Shown: piece by piece, positions 27,267-36,598 of the stretch | How the letters are laid out: the number at the start of each line of letters is the position of its first letter | Numbering within the stretch: the first letter of the stretch is position 1 | Assembly: GCA_018660225.1 (NCBI GenBank) | Contig: JABJKT010000137.1 | Coordinates: 1 to 64,000 of the forward strand | DNA from: Kordiimonadaceae bacterium | GTDB lineage: Bacteria > Pseudomonadota > Alphaproteobacteria > Sphingomonadales > Emcibacteraceae | Reading direction: 5' to 3' | DNA: 64,000 nt | The notes under the pieces: model-generated | The model's database searches: none | Seen by the model: the letters and a program-made list of their open reading frames with translations, nothing else | What the model was told of the DNA's origin: nothing | Made by a program: the position numbers and the translations under genes

Positions 27267-29075
27267 ATGTCAGATAAAACAAAATTAAACAGAAGAAAAT
27301 TTCTTAAAACAGTGCCTGTTGGCGCAGCAGCGACGTTGGGAGCCGCTAGCGTCGCTAGCGCTCAAAACGCAGGAACGCGTATCAGCTATAATCACGGCGT
27401 GGCAAGCGGTGATCCGCTTCAGGACAGGGTGATCATCTGGACGCGTGTTACACCTAGCGAAAGCAATCATAACGGCATCGTTCATATAAACTGGGACATT
27501 GCCACTGATAGCGGTTTTTCAAATATCGTAACGTCGGGTCATATCCATACCGGACAAGGCAGTGATTATACCGCAAAAGCCGATGCCGATGGACTAGAAG
27601 CGGGGCAAAGTTATTTCTATCGCTTTCGTGTAGGTGATCAGGTGTCACCAATTGGTGAAACACGTACTTTGGCCGCATCAGGAAAAAAACCTGTTCGTCT
27701 GGCCATTGTATCCTGTTCCAATTATCCCTTCGGATATTTCAATGCGTATCGTGCGGTTTGCGATAATGGTCCGTTTGATGCGGTACTTCATTTGGGTGAT
27801 TATATATATGATTATCAACAGGGCCGTTATCAGTCGCCAAATGCTGAAAAAATGGGTCGCTTGGTAGACCCGCCCCATGAAATAGTGACGATTTCTGATT
27901 ACAGACGCCGTTATGCGCAATATAGAACCGACCCTGATCTTCAGGAAATCCACAAAAAATTCCCATTTATTTGTGCATGGGATGACCACGAATTTGCCAA
28001 CAACACCTATTTTGAGGGCGCCGAAAATCATAATGGCGGTGAGGGAGATTGGCATACTCGTAGGGCGGCGGCTAATCAAGCCTATTTCGAATGGATGCCT
28101 ATGCGCGAAGAGCAGTTGTTTGTCAGCTATCGTTCGTTTGATTTTGGTGATCTTGCAACGCTCGCCATGCTCGATACCCGCCTTATTGGTCGGGAACGGG
28201 GCCTTGAATATGGCAGAGATGCAGATTGGATCAAAACAGCGGTTGATGATGGCCGTGGCGGCAAAACGACGGTTCCCATCGCTTATGACGCGGATGGTAA
28301 CGAAGTGACCGATGCTAAGACGCTTAGGGAACTGACCCCAAGAACCCTACTCGAAGGATGGGAATATCGCCGTGATTATCCGGCCTTTCACAAACGCTTA
28401 GAAACTGAAGAGCGTTCTATGCTCGGCGCGCCGCAAGAAAGGTGGCTCAAAGAGACGCTCGTGGCATCAAAACGAGCAGACATTCCTTGGCAAATTCTTG
28501 GTCAACAGGTGATTATGAGTTTTCAGGCAAGTCCACCAAGGTCTGACGTTTATACAGCAGAAGAAAGAGAGCAAGCATCGGACGGACAAAAGGCTAACTG
28601 GAAAAGACAAGATGATCTCGGCTTTACGTATAATCCCGATGCTTGGGATGGCTACCAGCCCGCGAGAAAACGCGTTTTAGATATGCTCGAAGAACACGCT
28701 AATAATTCTATCGTTGTGGCTGGGGACACCCATTGCGGGTGGGCCCATTCACTTTGCCACGAAAAGGGCGGTAAACATTACGGTGCGGAATTTGCCGTTC
28801 AAGGTATTACATCACCAGGACAAGGTGACAATAATTCTCATGCCGACGCCATAATGGACAAATATTACAAGGCCAATGACCATATGGCTTATGCGAGTAC
28901 ATATGGGCGTGGATATATGACCGTTACAATATCCGAAGACGCCTCAATCGCCGATTGGTATGTGGTATCTGATATTGAAAGTAAAGACTTCGAAGTCACT
29001 CACAAAAAATCCCTGCGTTATAAAGCCGGTGACGCTCTAGATGGTAAAGTAGAACTGGAAAATATACGGGTATAA
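27267..29075 (+). CDS. phoD: Alkaline phosphatase D (PhoD) family, Tat-exported
   Basis: A 602-residue phosphomono/diesterase. The Tat signal NRRKFLKT (Arg9-Arg10) is followed by a hydrophobic stretch ending SVASAQ. A fibronectin-like N-terminal domain (about 40-135) precedes the catalytic domain with HLGDYIYDYQQG, WDDHEFANN and VVAGDTHCGWAHSL, which supply the Fe/Ca ligands. Length is slightly above the B. subtilis PhoD type. It follows the M17 gene after 2 bp, so the same transcript carries peptide and phosphoester hydrolases. The export pathway is encoded at 12.2-13.9 kb in this window. Confidence 0.92.
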   Translation: MSDKTKLNRRKFLKTVPVGAAATLGAASVASAQNAGTRISYNHGVASGDPLQDRVIIWTRVTPSESNHNGIVHINWDIATDSGFSNIVTSGHIHTGQGSDYTAKADADGLEAGQSYFYRFRVGDQVSPIGETRTLAASGKKPVRLAIVSCSNYPFGYFNAYRAVCDNGPFDAVLHLGDYIYDYQQGRYQSPNAEKMGRLVDPPHEIVTISDYRRRYAQYRTDPDLQEIHKKFPFICAWDDHEFANNTYFEGAENHNGGEGDWHTRRAAANQAYFEWMPMREEQLFVSYRSFDFGDLATLAMLDTRLIGRERGLEYGRDADWIKTAVDDGRGGKTTVPIAYDADGNEVTDAKTLRELTPRTLLEGWEYRRDYPAFHKRLETEERSMLGAPQERWLKETLVASKRADIPWQILGQQVIMSFQASPPRSDVYTAEEREQASDGQKANWKRQDDLGFTYNPDAWDGYQPARKRVLDMLEEHANNSIVVAGDTHCGWAHSLCHEKGGKHYGAEFAVQGITSPGQGDNNSHADAIMDKYYKANDHMAYASTYGRGYMTVTISEDASIADWYVVSDIESKDFEVTHKKSLRYKAGDALDGKVELENIRV

Positions 29076-29093
29076 TAAAGAATATTACGAGGG

Positions 29094-29119
29094 GAATTAA
29101 TTCTGCTCAGAATTAATTC
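29094..29119. other. Perfect inverted repeat downstream of phoD
   Basis: An 11-bp perfect stem, GAATTAATTCT, with loop GCTC and its exact reverse complement. It lies 18 bp after the phoD stop and about 70 bp before the saccharopine dehydrogenase gene. It is AT-rich and lacks a following T-run, so it is a poor intrinsic terminator; it could be an operator or an mRNA 3' end stabiliser. Confidence 0.5.
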
Positions 29120-29192
29120 ACTACTCTTTACAAGGTTAAAATTAAGCTATATTAAGATTATTTTGTACACTTGAACAATTGGATAATTACGC

Positions 29193-30281
29193 ATGAATAG
29201 CTCGGTAATAAAAACCATCTGGTTACGCTCAGAATCGCGCCCGACAGAGCGCCGGACACCGCTTCTCGCAGATGGTGCAAAAGCGCTTCTTGAAGACGGG
29301 TACCGTGTCGTTGTGGAACGGTCGGAAAATCGCATTATTGATGATAGTGAATACGCCGATGCGGGCTGTGAAATGGTTGATGCGGACGGCTGGATGGATC
29401 CGCCGGAAGATGCGCTTATTCTTGGGCTTAAAGAACTTCCGGATGAGCCAGCGGTGATTAAAAATCCTCATATTTTATTTGCTCACGCTTATAAAGAACA
29501 GATGGGTTGGAAAGAAATGCTGACACGGTTTGTTGATGGCGGTGCTGATCTGCTTGATATTGAATATATGACCCGTGAAAACGGAATGCGATATGTGGCC
29601 TTTGGTTACCGCGCAGGTTATATGGGCGCGGCGTTATCGCTTCTTCATTGGTTCAGTAGCCAGTCGGGGAACGGTAGTTACCTTGATAACACTCTGGTGC
29701 CTTTCGAAAATGGCGACCTACTTGATGAAACTATTGCGGGTCTTGCAAAAGGCACTAAAAAACCAAAAGTGCTTATCATTGGGGCGGGCGGACGCTGCGG
29801 TGCTGGGGCCACTGAAATTTATGAGCGCCACGGTGCTGAAGTTACCAAATGGGACTGGGAAGAAACGGTCAATATTGACCGTGAAGCCGTTATGGATCAT
29901 GACATACTGATTAATTGCGCCTTTATCAAAAGCAAAGGTTCACCTTTTATTCGCCGTGAAGACCTTGTGCCGGGCACACGCCTTTCTATTGTCACCGATG
30001 TTTCCTGTGATCCGTTCAGTGATTTTAATCCTGTGCCGATTTATAGTGAGCCGACAAGTTGGGACAAGGCGTATATCGCCGTAGATGGTGAGGGTGATAA
30101 ATCAATTGACCTAATCGCTATTGATAACCTACCGTCACTTCTTCCACGTGAAAGCAGTGAGGAATTTTCAGAGCTTATGCTGCCGCATCTTAAGGTTCTG
30201 AAAACGCGCGAGAATGAACAACCATGGCGCTCTTCCAAGGCCTGCTTTGATGAAGCGGTCGAAAGAATGAATAAAAGCTAA
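29193..30281 (+). CDS. Saccharopine dehydrogenase, L-lysine-forming type (Lys1-like)
   Basis: A 362-residue cytosolic oxidoreductase resembling fungal Lys1, which interconverts saccharopine with lysine plus 2-oxoglutarate using NAD. The N-terminal alanine-dehydrogenase-like domain shows WLRSESRPTERRTPL and LGLKELPDE followed by LFAHAYKEQMGWKEML. The Rossmann segment is VLIIGAGGRCGAGA near residue 195. The C-terminal VTDVSCDPFSDFNPVPIYS and IDNLPSLLPRESSEEFS segments are typical. The second saccharopine enzyme follows after 24 bp. In the catabolic direction it would condense lysine and 2-oxoglutarate. Confidence 0.9.
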   Translation: MNSSVIKTIWLRSESRPTERRTPLLADGAKALLEDGYRVVVERSENRIIDDSEYADAGCEMVDADGWMDPPEDALILGLKELPDEPAVIKNPHILFAHAYKEQMGWKEMLTRFVDGGADLLDIEYMTRENGMRYVAFGYRAGYMGAALSLLHWFSSQSGNGSYLDNTLVPFENGDLLDETIAGLAKGTKKPKVLIIGAGGRCGAGATEIYERHGAEVTKWDWEETVNIDREAVMDHDILINCAFIKSKGSPFIRREDLVPGTRLSIVTDVSCDPFSDFNPVPIYSEPTSWDKAYIAVDGEGDKSIDLIAIDNLPSLLPRESSEEFSELMLPHLKVLKTRENEQPWRSSKACFDEAVERMNKS

Positions 30282-30305
30282 TTTATAAATAAAAAGAGAA
30301 TAGTT

Positions 30306-31472
30306 ATGTCATCTAAAAAACCTTCAATACACTGGATTGGTGCCGGACTTGCTTCTGGACCGGGACTTGTTTCACTTGCTAATAAATGGGGCGAAGCCAC
30401 CGTTTGGGATTTGGTGCTAAACCGTGCTAATGAATTAAGTAACTACGTTAATGAAGGCTCGACCCTTAATGTTCGCTCTCTTAATCTTGGTGATGAGGCA
30501 TCTCTTAGAAATTTCTCTGACGCTCTTAATATTGGCGACATCATCGTATCCATGTTACCGACGGCTTTTCATGTACAGGCGGCAAAAATTGCGCTCGCTG
30601 AACAGTGTCATATGGTTACGTCGAGCTATTTAAACGATGAAATGCTTGCTCTTAATGATGAAGCGGTCAGTAAAGGTCTTTCTATTGTTAATGAAGTGGG
30701 GCTTGATCCGGGCATTGATCATTTGCTTACTCATGTTCTTGTTAATGAAGCCCGTAACGCAGGAGTTCTAGGTCAAGGCAACGAAATTGAATTTGTTTCC
30801 TATTGCGGTGGTTTTCCGGCAGAGGAAACACCCTTTACCTATAAATTCAGTTGGACACCGCTTGGTGTTCTTTCAGCACTAACCAATCCGGCGCAACTTA
30901 TTAGTAACGGATCCGAAACAACTATTCCAACCGCATGGGAAAATGTTTCAAAACTTCCTGTCCACGGCGAAATGTTCGAAGCCTACGCCAACCGTAACAG
31001 CTTGCCGTTTATCGCGGAATATGGCCTTGACGGGGAAACTAATCTTAAAACTTTTGTGCGCGGTACTTTAAGAATGTCCGGCTGGAAAGAAGCGTGGAAG
31101 GATATCTTCAAGGTGCTTGAGAATATCACACCAGAAGATCTTAAGGCACTATCCGATAAATTAATGGCCGAACATTCATATGATGCCGGTGAAGAAGACC
31201 GCGTGCTTTTATATGTAGCCATTACCTCAAAATCTGAGGGCGGTGAAACATGGGAAAGCTCACTGACCGTTGACGCAAAAGGCAGCGGCTGGCAGTCCGC
31301 TATGGCCAATACGGTTTCTTACACCGTTGCCGAAGCCGTAAATGCATTAATGGCAGGCCGTTTAGCACTAGGCGTACAAGCAGCCCCGCATGATGTAACA
31401 GAAGCACGAACTTGGCTTAAAGGCCTTGAAGCAAACGGCATTGTCGTTAAAGCGGTCAATGTTGATCTTTAA
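30306..31472 (+). CDS. Saccharopine dehydrogenase, glutamate-forming type (Lys9-like)
   Basis: A 388-residue NAD(P)-dependent enzyme of the saccharopine dehydrogenase family that splits saccharopine into glutamate and 2-aminoadipate semialdehyde, or the reverse. The nucleotide loop is WIGAGLASGPGLVSLA at residues 10-25, and NEVGLDPGIDHLLTHVL and SYCGGFPAEETPFTYKFSWTP are hallmarks of the substrate domain. It is separate from the lysine-forming enzyme, the fungal rather than the fused animal/plant arrangement. The pair probably degrades lysine here, given the surrounding peptide-degradation genes. It ends convergently with a serine hydrolase gene. Confidence 0.88.
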   Translation: MSSKKPSIHWIGAGLASGPGLVSLANKWGEATVWDLVLNRANELSNYVNEGSTLNVRSLNLGDEASLRNFSDALNIGDIIVSMLPTAFHVQAAKIALAEQCHMVTSSYLNDEMLALNDEAVSKGLSIVNEVGLDPGIDHLLTHVLVNEARNAGVLGQGNEIEFVSYCGGFPAEETPFTYKFSWTPLGVLSALTNPAQLISNGSETTIPTAWENVSKLPVHGEMFEAYANRNSLPFIAEYGLDGETNLKTFVRGTLRMSGWKEAWKDIFKVLENITPEDLKALSDKLMAEHSYDAGEEDRVLLYVAITSKSEGGETWESSLTVDAKGSGWQSAMANTVSYTVAEAVNALMAGRLALGVQAAPHDVTEARTWLKGLEANGIVVKAVNVDL

Positions 31473-31491
31473 TATTACTCTTTAAACATCT

Positions 31492-32877
31492 TTATTCTAC
31501 CGCCTTGAGGACATCCCTTGTGAAAGCGACCACATCAAATCGGGCGACGGTGCTGTCATCATGTCCACGGCGGATAATGACTATATCCCGACTTGGAATG
31601 ACCATGATACGCTGGCCGCGGTTACCGTTTGCCATATACATATCTGCCGGAAGATCAGGGAATTTGCTGACCGGATATAACCACCACTGGGCGCCGTAAC
31701 CGGCTCCTCTTGAAGGCTCAACCTTTGCCGGTGTTGAAACATAGTCGCCCCAACCTTTTGGTAGAATACGTTCGCCCTGCCAAACACCGTCATTTAGGTA
31801 TAATATACCTAGACGGCCAAGATCGCGCGCCGTGGTCCAAACTTGCGATGACATAATGAAGTTGCCATCCCAGTCGGTTTCAAGCTTGGTATCAAGCATG
31901 CCTATTTTATAAAGAACTTCCTTAAAAGGGTATTCAAGATAAGTTTGACGGTCACCAATGGCCCCTCTTAGAGAGCGAACCGCGAGCATGGTGTCATTAT
32001 TAGCATATTTCCACCTTGTGCCGGGTTTTGCTTCCAGTGATAGACCTGTCGACCAGTCACTCATCAGCATGCCGCCGAAATAGACGTCATCAGTTCGGTT
32101 TCCTGCTCTGTTATGGTGAAGGCCACTTCCCATATTAAGTAGATTTTCAAGGGTGATTTTTCCGCGCGGGTCGCCGGGCCGCTTCCATTCAGCTATCTGA
32201 GCAGGGGCTTTTACATCAATAATGCCATCATCAACGGCGGCACCAATAACGGTTACTGCAATTGATTTAGCAACTGACCATGTACGGTGAGCGGTTTTGA
32301 TATTAAAACCGTCCCTATATTCTTCGCCGAGTATTTGATCAGGTGTAGTGACGATAACGGAAGTGGTATAGGTGCCATCGCCGTAAGTTTTACTGTCAAA
32401 GGCATTATGAATTATTTGATTGAGTTTTTGGTTTTTAAATTCGTCTACGTCATTGCCTATTGGCCATGGAGCTTTTGGCGCGATCGGTTTTTCAACATCA
32501 ATACGCGGCATATGTATTGCATCATCTAGGCTTGAGCCAATGGGCATTTGTACACAGCCCAGATGATCACGCCAGATAACAATGCGCGGTGGCATAGTAT
32601 CACTATAATTTGCCGTTACATATTTACCTTGCTCGTTTATAACGGCGTCAGGCAGTTCAGCCATCGCCGCGCGATATGCCGGATAAATGCCAGCAAGATC
32701 TTCGCGGATAATCTGTTCCTGCGATTTGCCACCGTTAAAGGTAGAGGAACAGGTAAAGGCCGCTTTATAACCAGCGACTTGCGCATTTAAATGGTTGTCG
32801 GTTATTGGATTCTGCGCAAGGGCAGAGCTCGAAGATAGCGCCAACAACAATGTCGTTGATTTTATAATTTTTTTCAT
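31492..32877 (-). CDS. Periplasmic serine hydrolase (beta-lactamase/esterase family S12-like)
   Basis: A protein of about 461 residues with a signal peptide ending SSALAQ. The penicillin-binding-protein-like site is visible: S-x-x-K in RTWSVAKSIAVTV, the Tyr-x-Asn of WKYANNDTML, and a C-terminal IIRRGHDDS in place of KTG. These proteins are usually esterases, amidases or D-aminopeptidases rather than resistance enzymes. Start ATG 32877 has GGGAAA upstream and the basic MKK signal start; ATG 32889 overlaps the stop of the M14 gene upstream (TAATG) and is an alternative. It is probably co-transcribed with that peptidase. Confidence 0.83.
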   Translation of the reverse strand: MKKIIKSTTLLLALSSSSALAQNPITDNHLNAQVAGYKAAFTCSSTFNGGKSQEQIIREDLAGIYPAYRAAMAELPDAVINEQGKYVTANYSDTMPPRIVIWRDHLGCVQMPIGSSLDDAIHMPRIDVEKPIAPKAPWPIGNDVDEFKNQKLNQIIHNAFDSKTYGDGTYTTSVIVTTPDQILGEEYRDGFNIKTAHRTWSVAKSIAVTVIGAAVDDGIIDVKAPAQIAEWKRPGDPRGKITLENLLNMGSGLHHNRAGNRTDDVYFGGMLMSDWSTGLSLEAKPGTRWKYANNDTMLAVRSLRGAIGDRQTYLEYPFKEVLYKIGMLDTKLETDWDGNFIMSSQVWTTARDLGRLGILYLNDGVWQGERILPKGWGDYVSTPAKVEPSRGAGYGAQWWLYPVSKFPDLPADMYMANGNRGQRIMVIPSRDIVIIRRGHDDSTVARFDVVAFTRDVLKAVE

Positions 32878-32888
32878 GGTTTTTCCCA

Positions 32889-35456
32889 TTAATTTCTTGG
32901 TCTGTTAAAGGCTTTTGAAAAATAAAGACCGTTTAAGAACATTTTGTTTGATCCGTAAAAATAAGCCCGGAAGTTGGGATTATCAGCAAATAATATTACT
33001 GATCCCTGACCAACCCTTTCGGCTATAACATTTGCTTTTCCAGCAAGGCGCGCTTGATTATCAGCCGATGCAAAGCCGGAGGCGAGTGCATTTTCAGGAA
33101 TGCCGACCACCGTTGCATAAGGATTTTTCGGTGGCTCGAAAGCGATCAGTGTATCGCGGTGGGTATAAACTTCGCGGCTCGTATAGCCAAAACCGATAGG
33201 ATGAGAGTTATCAAGATCACCGCGCATGATCGCGCCGCCGATGATGTTTTCCACTTCATTGGGAATTTTATCGGCGTAGTCTTCGCGTTCTAACGGGTAT
33301 TCTTCCTTTTCATCCTTGATATCGAGCAGTATTTCACCGGCCCATTTTGCCCCCTGACGGTGAGCAATGACCGTGCCGCCGGCCCGAACCCAGCGCGACA
33401 TTTTCCGCTTTAAAGCTTCGTCACTTGCGTTATAGGTTCCACCGACAAAAATGATATGGGTGTAATCTGATATATCCAGCCCGGCCAGTTTATGTTTGTC
33501 ATAAAGCGTTACCGGGATATTCATGCGGTAATCAAGTAGATGCCATACTTCACCGGCATCATAAGCGCGGGTATCTTCACCAACCATCAGCAGAATTTTT
33601 GGTTTTTCGATCACTTTGAAATTATTACTGCCAAGATCCATGCCAGCGGTCGGGGTGCGTCCGCTACCGACAGAATGAATTTTAATGCCGTCTTCGGTGG
33701 CTATGGTCTCCAAAATCTTAGTAAGATCGCCGTGGGCAATACCGCCCTGCCAGCCAACCGGCAACATAATGCTGCCTGGGGCCATTTCAACTTTTCCTTC
33801 AGCGGTGCTTATGCTAAACGGCATGGTGGCGACTTTTGGCTTAAGACCAGCTTGTAGTAGGCGATTTAAAGCGCGCGGCGCGTAATATTCGTTCCATTCA
33901 AAAAGATAAGCGACCGTTGCTTTTTCAGGTGCTGTTTCCGTGCTAAATTCCGGCATGACGATATCACCAGAACTAGCAACTTCGCGTGAGCTTACCTGTG
34001 AATAATCCATGCCGAAAGTAAGCGGCATCGTAAAGCCCGACACATCATAAAATGTGTTGTTATCAAAGGTGGTTATTTTTTCAAATATGCCTTTAATCAA
34101 TGTGTATTGCCGCTGACTGGTTTTAACCAGATAACTGTCACCCGCTAGATAGGTTTTACCGTCAACGGTCACATCTTGGTCAATGATATTCACTTCAATT
34201 TTATGGCGGTCTAACATTTTACGGAAATGATAACTGCGTGCTTTATCCTTGGGGGACGAGAATATATAGCCCTTAACATCATCATCCGCTGCAATATCCA
34301 GGGCATTTTGATAAAATCTTTTCTGATAATCAAGCAGGCGTGGGCGTAGCTCTAACCCAGCGCGGACAATTGAAAGGCTCATATTAAGATAAGTTCTAAT
34401 ATTATCACGAAAAGATAGAACGCCGTGAACCGTATCAACTTCACCAAGGGATCTGGCTTGCTCAAACAGCAGTCCGATACCGGCATTTAAATGGGGGTAG
34501 GTGGCCCCTTTGCCGATATAAAAATTATCGTAACCTTCTTCGCTGAAATAAAGTCTTGCTTCGCTGTCCATAAAATCACGTGGGCGGTCTGTCACTTCTT
34601 CAAGTAACTGCATACTTTCATCGGGAATATAAGGATAGCTGCGGTCTGGCGCACCCGGCGGGATATAAAAGGTGCTGTTGGTGCCCATTTCATGATGATC
34701 AACACTGACATTAGGTTTCCATTCATGGAATTTTCTGACCCAACCCTGCGGTCCTGGATGTTGTTGCAGTAACCACTGACGGTTTAGATCAAACCAGTAA
34801 TGGTTGGTCCGTCCGCCAGGCCAAAATGTATTATGATTGCGGCCGTTAGGATCGGTAATTGAAACCTGTGAGCTGTGCATGGTGTTCCATGCGGATTGGC
34901 GGCTATTACCGTCCGGATTGAAAATAGCAATAAGCAAAATGACACTGTTTTTAAGGGTTTCATCCATATAATCGCTCTGGGCAGCGGCAAGGTAATAAGC
35001 AACCGCCATTGAGCTATCGGTGGAGCTTACTTCCGCACCGTGGACGCCGTAATTAAGCCAGGTAACAACCGGCATATCATCAGATGGTTGCTGGTTGGAA
35101 TTAGGGTCGCTGAGCGCCACATGAGCCGCTTTAATATCATCAATGCGGGCCATGTTTTCAGGCGAAGATATGGTCAGCATTAAAATGTCGCGACCCTCAT
35201 GGGTTTTAGCGATGGTTTCAACCTTAACCCGGTCGGATTTTTCGGCAACTGTGCGCATATATTTTAGAAGCAAATCATGACGAGCGACCCGGTGCCCTAA
35301 GGGATGGCCAATGATCTCTTCCGGTTTTGGGATGTCAGTATTATAAGTAACATTATCAGGATAGAAGCTTCTTCCTCTAACATCTTGAGCATAGCTCAAA
35401 GAAGTGGTTACTATAAGAATTGCACAAGCAATAACCAGATTGATCATTTTCATCAT
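32889..35456 (-). CDS. Secreted M14 zinc carboxypeptidase with C-terminal GATase-like domain
   Basis: An 855-residue metallopeptidase. A signal peptide (about 1-23) precedes an M14 domain with zinc ligands H139 and E142 (GVHGAEVSSTDSS), WFDLNRQWL for substrate binding, the third ligand in VSVDHHEMG (about residue 254) and the catalytic-type glutamate in LLFEQARSLG near 330. A second region from about residue 620 (ILLMVGEDTRAYDAGEVWHLL, IIFVGG, WVRAGGTVIAHRQGA) has a class I glutamine-amidotransferase-like fold pattern. The family trims C-terminal residues of peptides. It is divergent from the threonine dehydratase gene and upstream of the serine hydrolase. Confidence 0.88.
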   Translation of the reverse strand: MMKMINLVIACAILIVTTSLSYAQDVRGRSFYPDNVTYNTDIPKPEEIIGHPLGHRVARHDLLLKYMRTVAEKSDRVKVETIAKTHEGRDILMLTISSPENMARIDDIKAAHVALSDPNSNQQPSDDMPVVTWLNYGVHGAEVSSTDSSMAVAYYLAAAQSDYMDETLKNSVILLIAIFNPDGNSRQSAWNTMHSSQVSITDPNGRNHNTFWPGGRTNHYWFDLNRQWLLQQHPGPQGWVRKFHEWKPNVSVDHHEMGTNSTFYIPPGAPDRSYPYIPDESMQLLEEVTDRPRDFMDSEARLYFSEEGYDNFYIGKGATYPHLNAGIGLLFEQARSLGEVDTVHGVLSFRDNIRTYLNMSLSIVRAGLELRPRLLDYQKRFYQNALDIAADDDVKGYIFSSPKDKARSYHFRKMLDRHKIEVNIIDQDVTVDGKTYLAGDSYLVKTSQRQYTLIKGIFEKITTFDNNTFYDVSGFTMPLTFGMDYSQVSSREVASSGDIVMPEFSTETAPEKATVAYLFEWNEYYAPRALNRLLQAGLKPKVATMPFSISTAEGKVEMAPGSIMLPVGWQGGIAHGDLTKILETIATEDGIKIHSVGSGRTPTAGMDLGSNNFKVIEKPKILLMVGEDTRAYDAGEVWHLLDYRMNIPVTLYDKHKLAGLDISDYTHIIFVGGTYNASDEALKRKMSRWVRAGGTVIAHRQGAKWAGEILLDIKDEKEEYPLEREDYADKIPNEVENIIGGAIMRGDLDNSHPIGFGYTSREVYTHRDTLIAFEPPKNPYATVVGIPENALASGFASADNQARLAGKANVIAERVGQGSVILFADNPNFRAYFYGSNKMFLNGLYFSKAFNRPRN

Positions 35457-35614
35457 ATTTTCCCTCTATTTTGCCGTTGTTATTTAAATCCTATTGAAAA
35501 CTATATCATCACGCAAGAGAGGTGATGTTTTTTATTGTTCTTATTTCGCTTCACAATCGAAAAATTATAAAATACTATCCCATTTTGGATATTTAAAATG
35601 AGAATAAAAACACT

Positions 35615-36598
35615 ATGAGTGAGAAACAATTACCGGAATTTAAAGACGTTCTTTCTGCGGCTGATCAAATTGAGGGTTATGCGGCAAAGACACCATTTTT
35701 AAAAGCCTATGACTTATCAGAAAAATTATCGGCGGAAATTTATATAAAGCCTGAATGTTTGCAGCGGGTTGGTGCTTTTAAGTTCCGCGGTGCTTTTAAC
35801 CGTCTTAGCCGCCTTACGGATGCTGAGCGAAAACGCGGCGTTGTTGCTTATTCATCTGGCAATCATGCGCAAGGCGTAGCGGCATCCGCACAGATACTAG
35901 GTATGGATGCGGTAATTGTTATGCCGGAAGATAGTCCAAAAATGAAACTGCAAAATACCAAGGATTACGGCGCAGAGGTTATAACCTATGACCGTGAAAA
36001 CGAAAGCCGTGAGGAAATAGCCGATCAAATATCAGAAGAGCGCGGCTGCATCGTTGTGCCGTCGTTTGAAGATTTTTATATTATTTCCGGACAGGGCACC
36101 GCAGGACTTGAAGCGGTAAAACAAGCTGAAGATATGGGCGTAAAGCTTGATATATTCATGACGCCGGTTGGCGGTGGTGGCCTTATTTCAGGCTGTTCGC
36201 TAGCGGTAAAGGGACTTAGCCCTGATACTGAAATATATGGTGTTGAGCCGGAAGAGTTTAATGACGTACAGCGTTCACTGGAAAGCGGAAAAATTGAAAG
36301 TAACGCGCGGGCGGGCGGCTCCATTTGTGATGCAATCCTAACGGTTCATCCGGAACCGATGACCTATAAAATAATGAGTGATAATCTTGTCGGCGTACTC
36401 ACAGTCAGTGATGCTGAAGTGTTGGTCGCTATGAAATATGCATGGGAAAAACTGAAACTGGTTGTTGAACCGGGCGCATGTGTTGCTCTTGCTGCCGTGC
36501 TTCACGGTAAAATAGATGTTGCGGGCAAAAAAGTATGCATTGTCCTTAGCGGTGGTAATGTGGACGAAGAAACATTTAAGAAAGCACTTGATACATAA
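35615..36598 (+). CDS. Threonine/serine dehydratase (PLP fold type II)
   Basis: A 327-residue cytosolic enzyme that deaminates threonine to 2-oxobutyrate or serine to pyruvate. The PLP lysine is Lys56 in GAFKFRGAFNRL. SSGNHAQGVA binds the substrate carboxylate, and VGGGGLISGC the cofactor phosphate. There is no C-terminal ACT regulatory domain, so it is the catabolic TdcB-like or serine-racemase-like size class rather than long IlvA. Its stop overlaps the next start (TAATG). It could alternatively be an amino-acid racemase. Confidence 0.9.
   Translation: MSEKQLPEFKDVLSAADQIEGYAAKTPFLKAYDLSEKLSAEIYIKPECLQRVGAFKFRGAFNRLSRLTDAERKRGVVAYSSGNHAQGVAASAQILGMDAVIVMPEDSPKMKLQNTKDYGAEVITYDRENESREEIADQISEERGCIVVPSFEDFYIISGQGTAGLEAVKQAEDMGVKLDIFMTPVGGGGLISGCSLAVKGLSPDTEIYGVEPEEFNDVQRSLESGKIESNARAGGSICDAILTVHPEPMTYKIMSDNLVGVLTVSDAEVLVAMKYAWEKLKLVVEPGACVALAAVLHGKIDVAGKKVCIVLSGGNVDEETFKKALDT

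Noticed and set aside
27343-27361. GCTAGCGTCGCTAGC near-palindrome in the phoD signal region
   Set aside because: It encodes part of the AASVASAQ signal-peptide end; repeated Ala/Ser codons explain it.
27678-28079. 133-codon open frame antisense to phoD
   Set aside because: It is opposite the conserved catalytic domain, has low-complexity composition and no ribosome binding site; a shadow of the real gene.
31492-32877. Beta-lactamase-type resistance gene
   Set aside because: The S-x-x-K and Y-x-N motifs are shared with many esterases and peptidases, the KTG motif is not canonical and there is no regulator gene; resistance is not supported.
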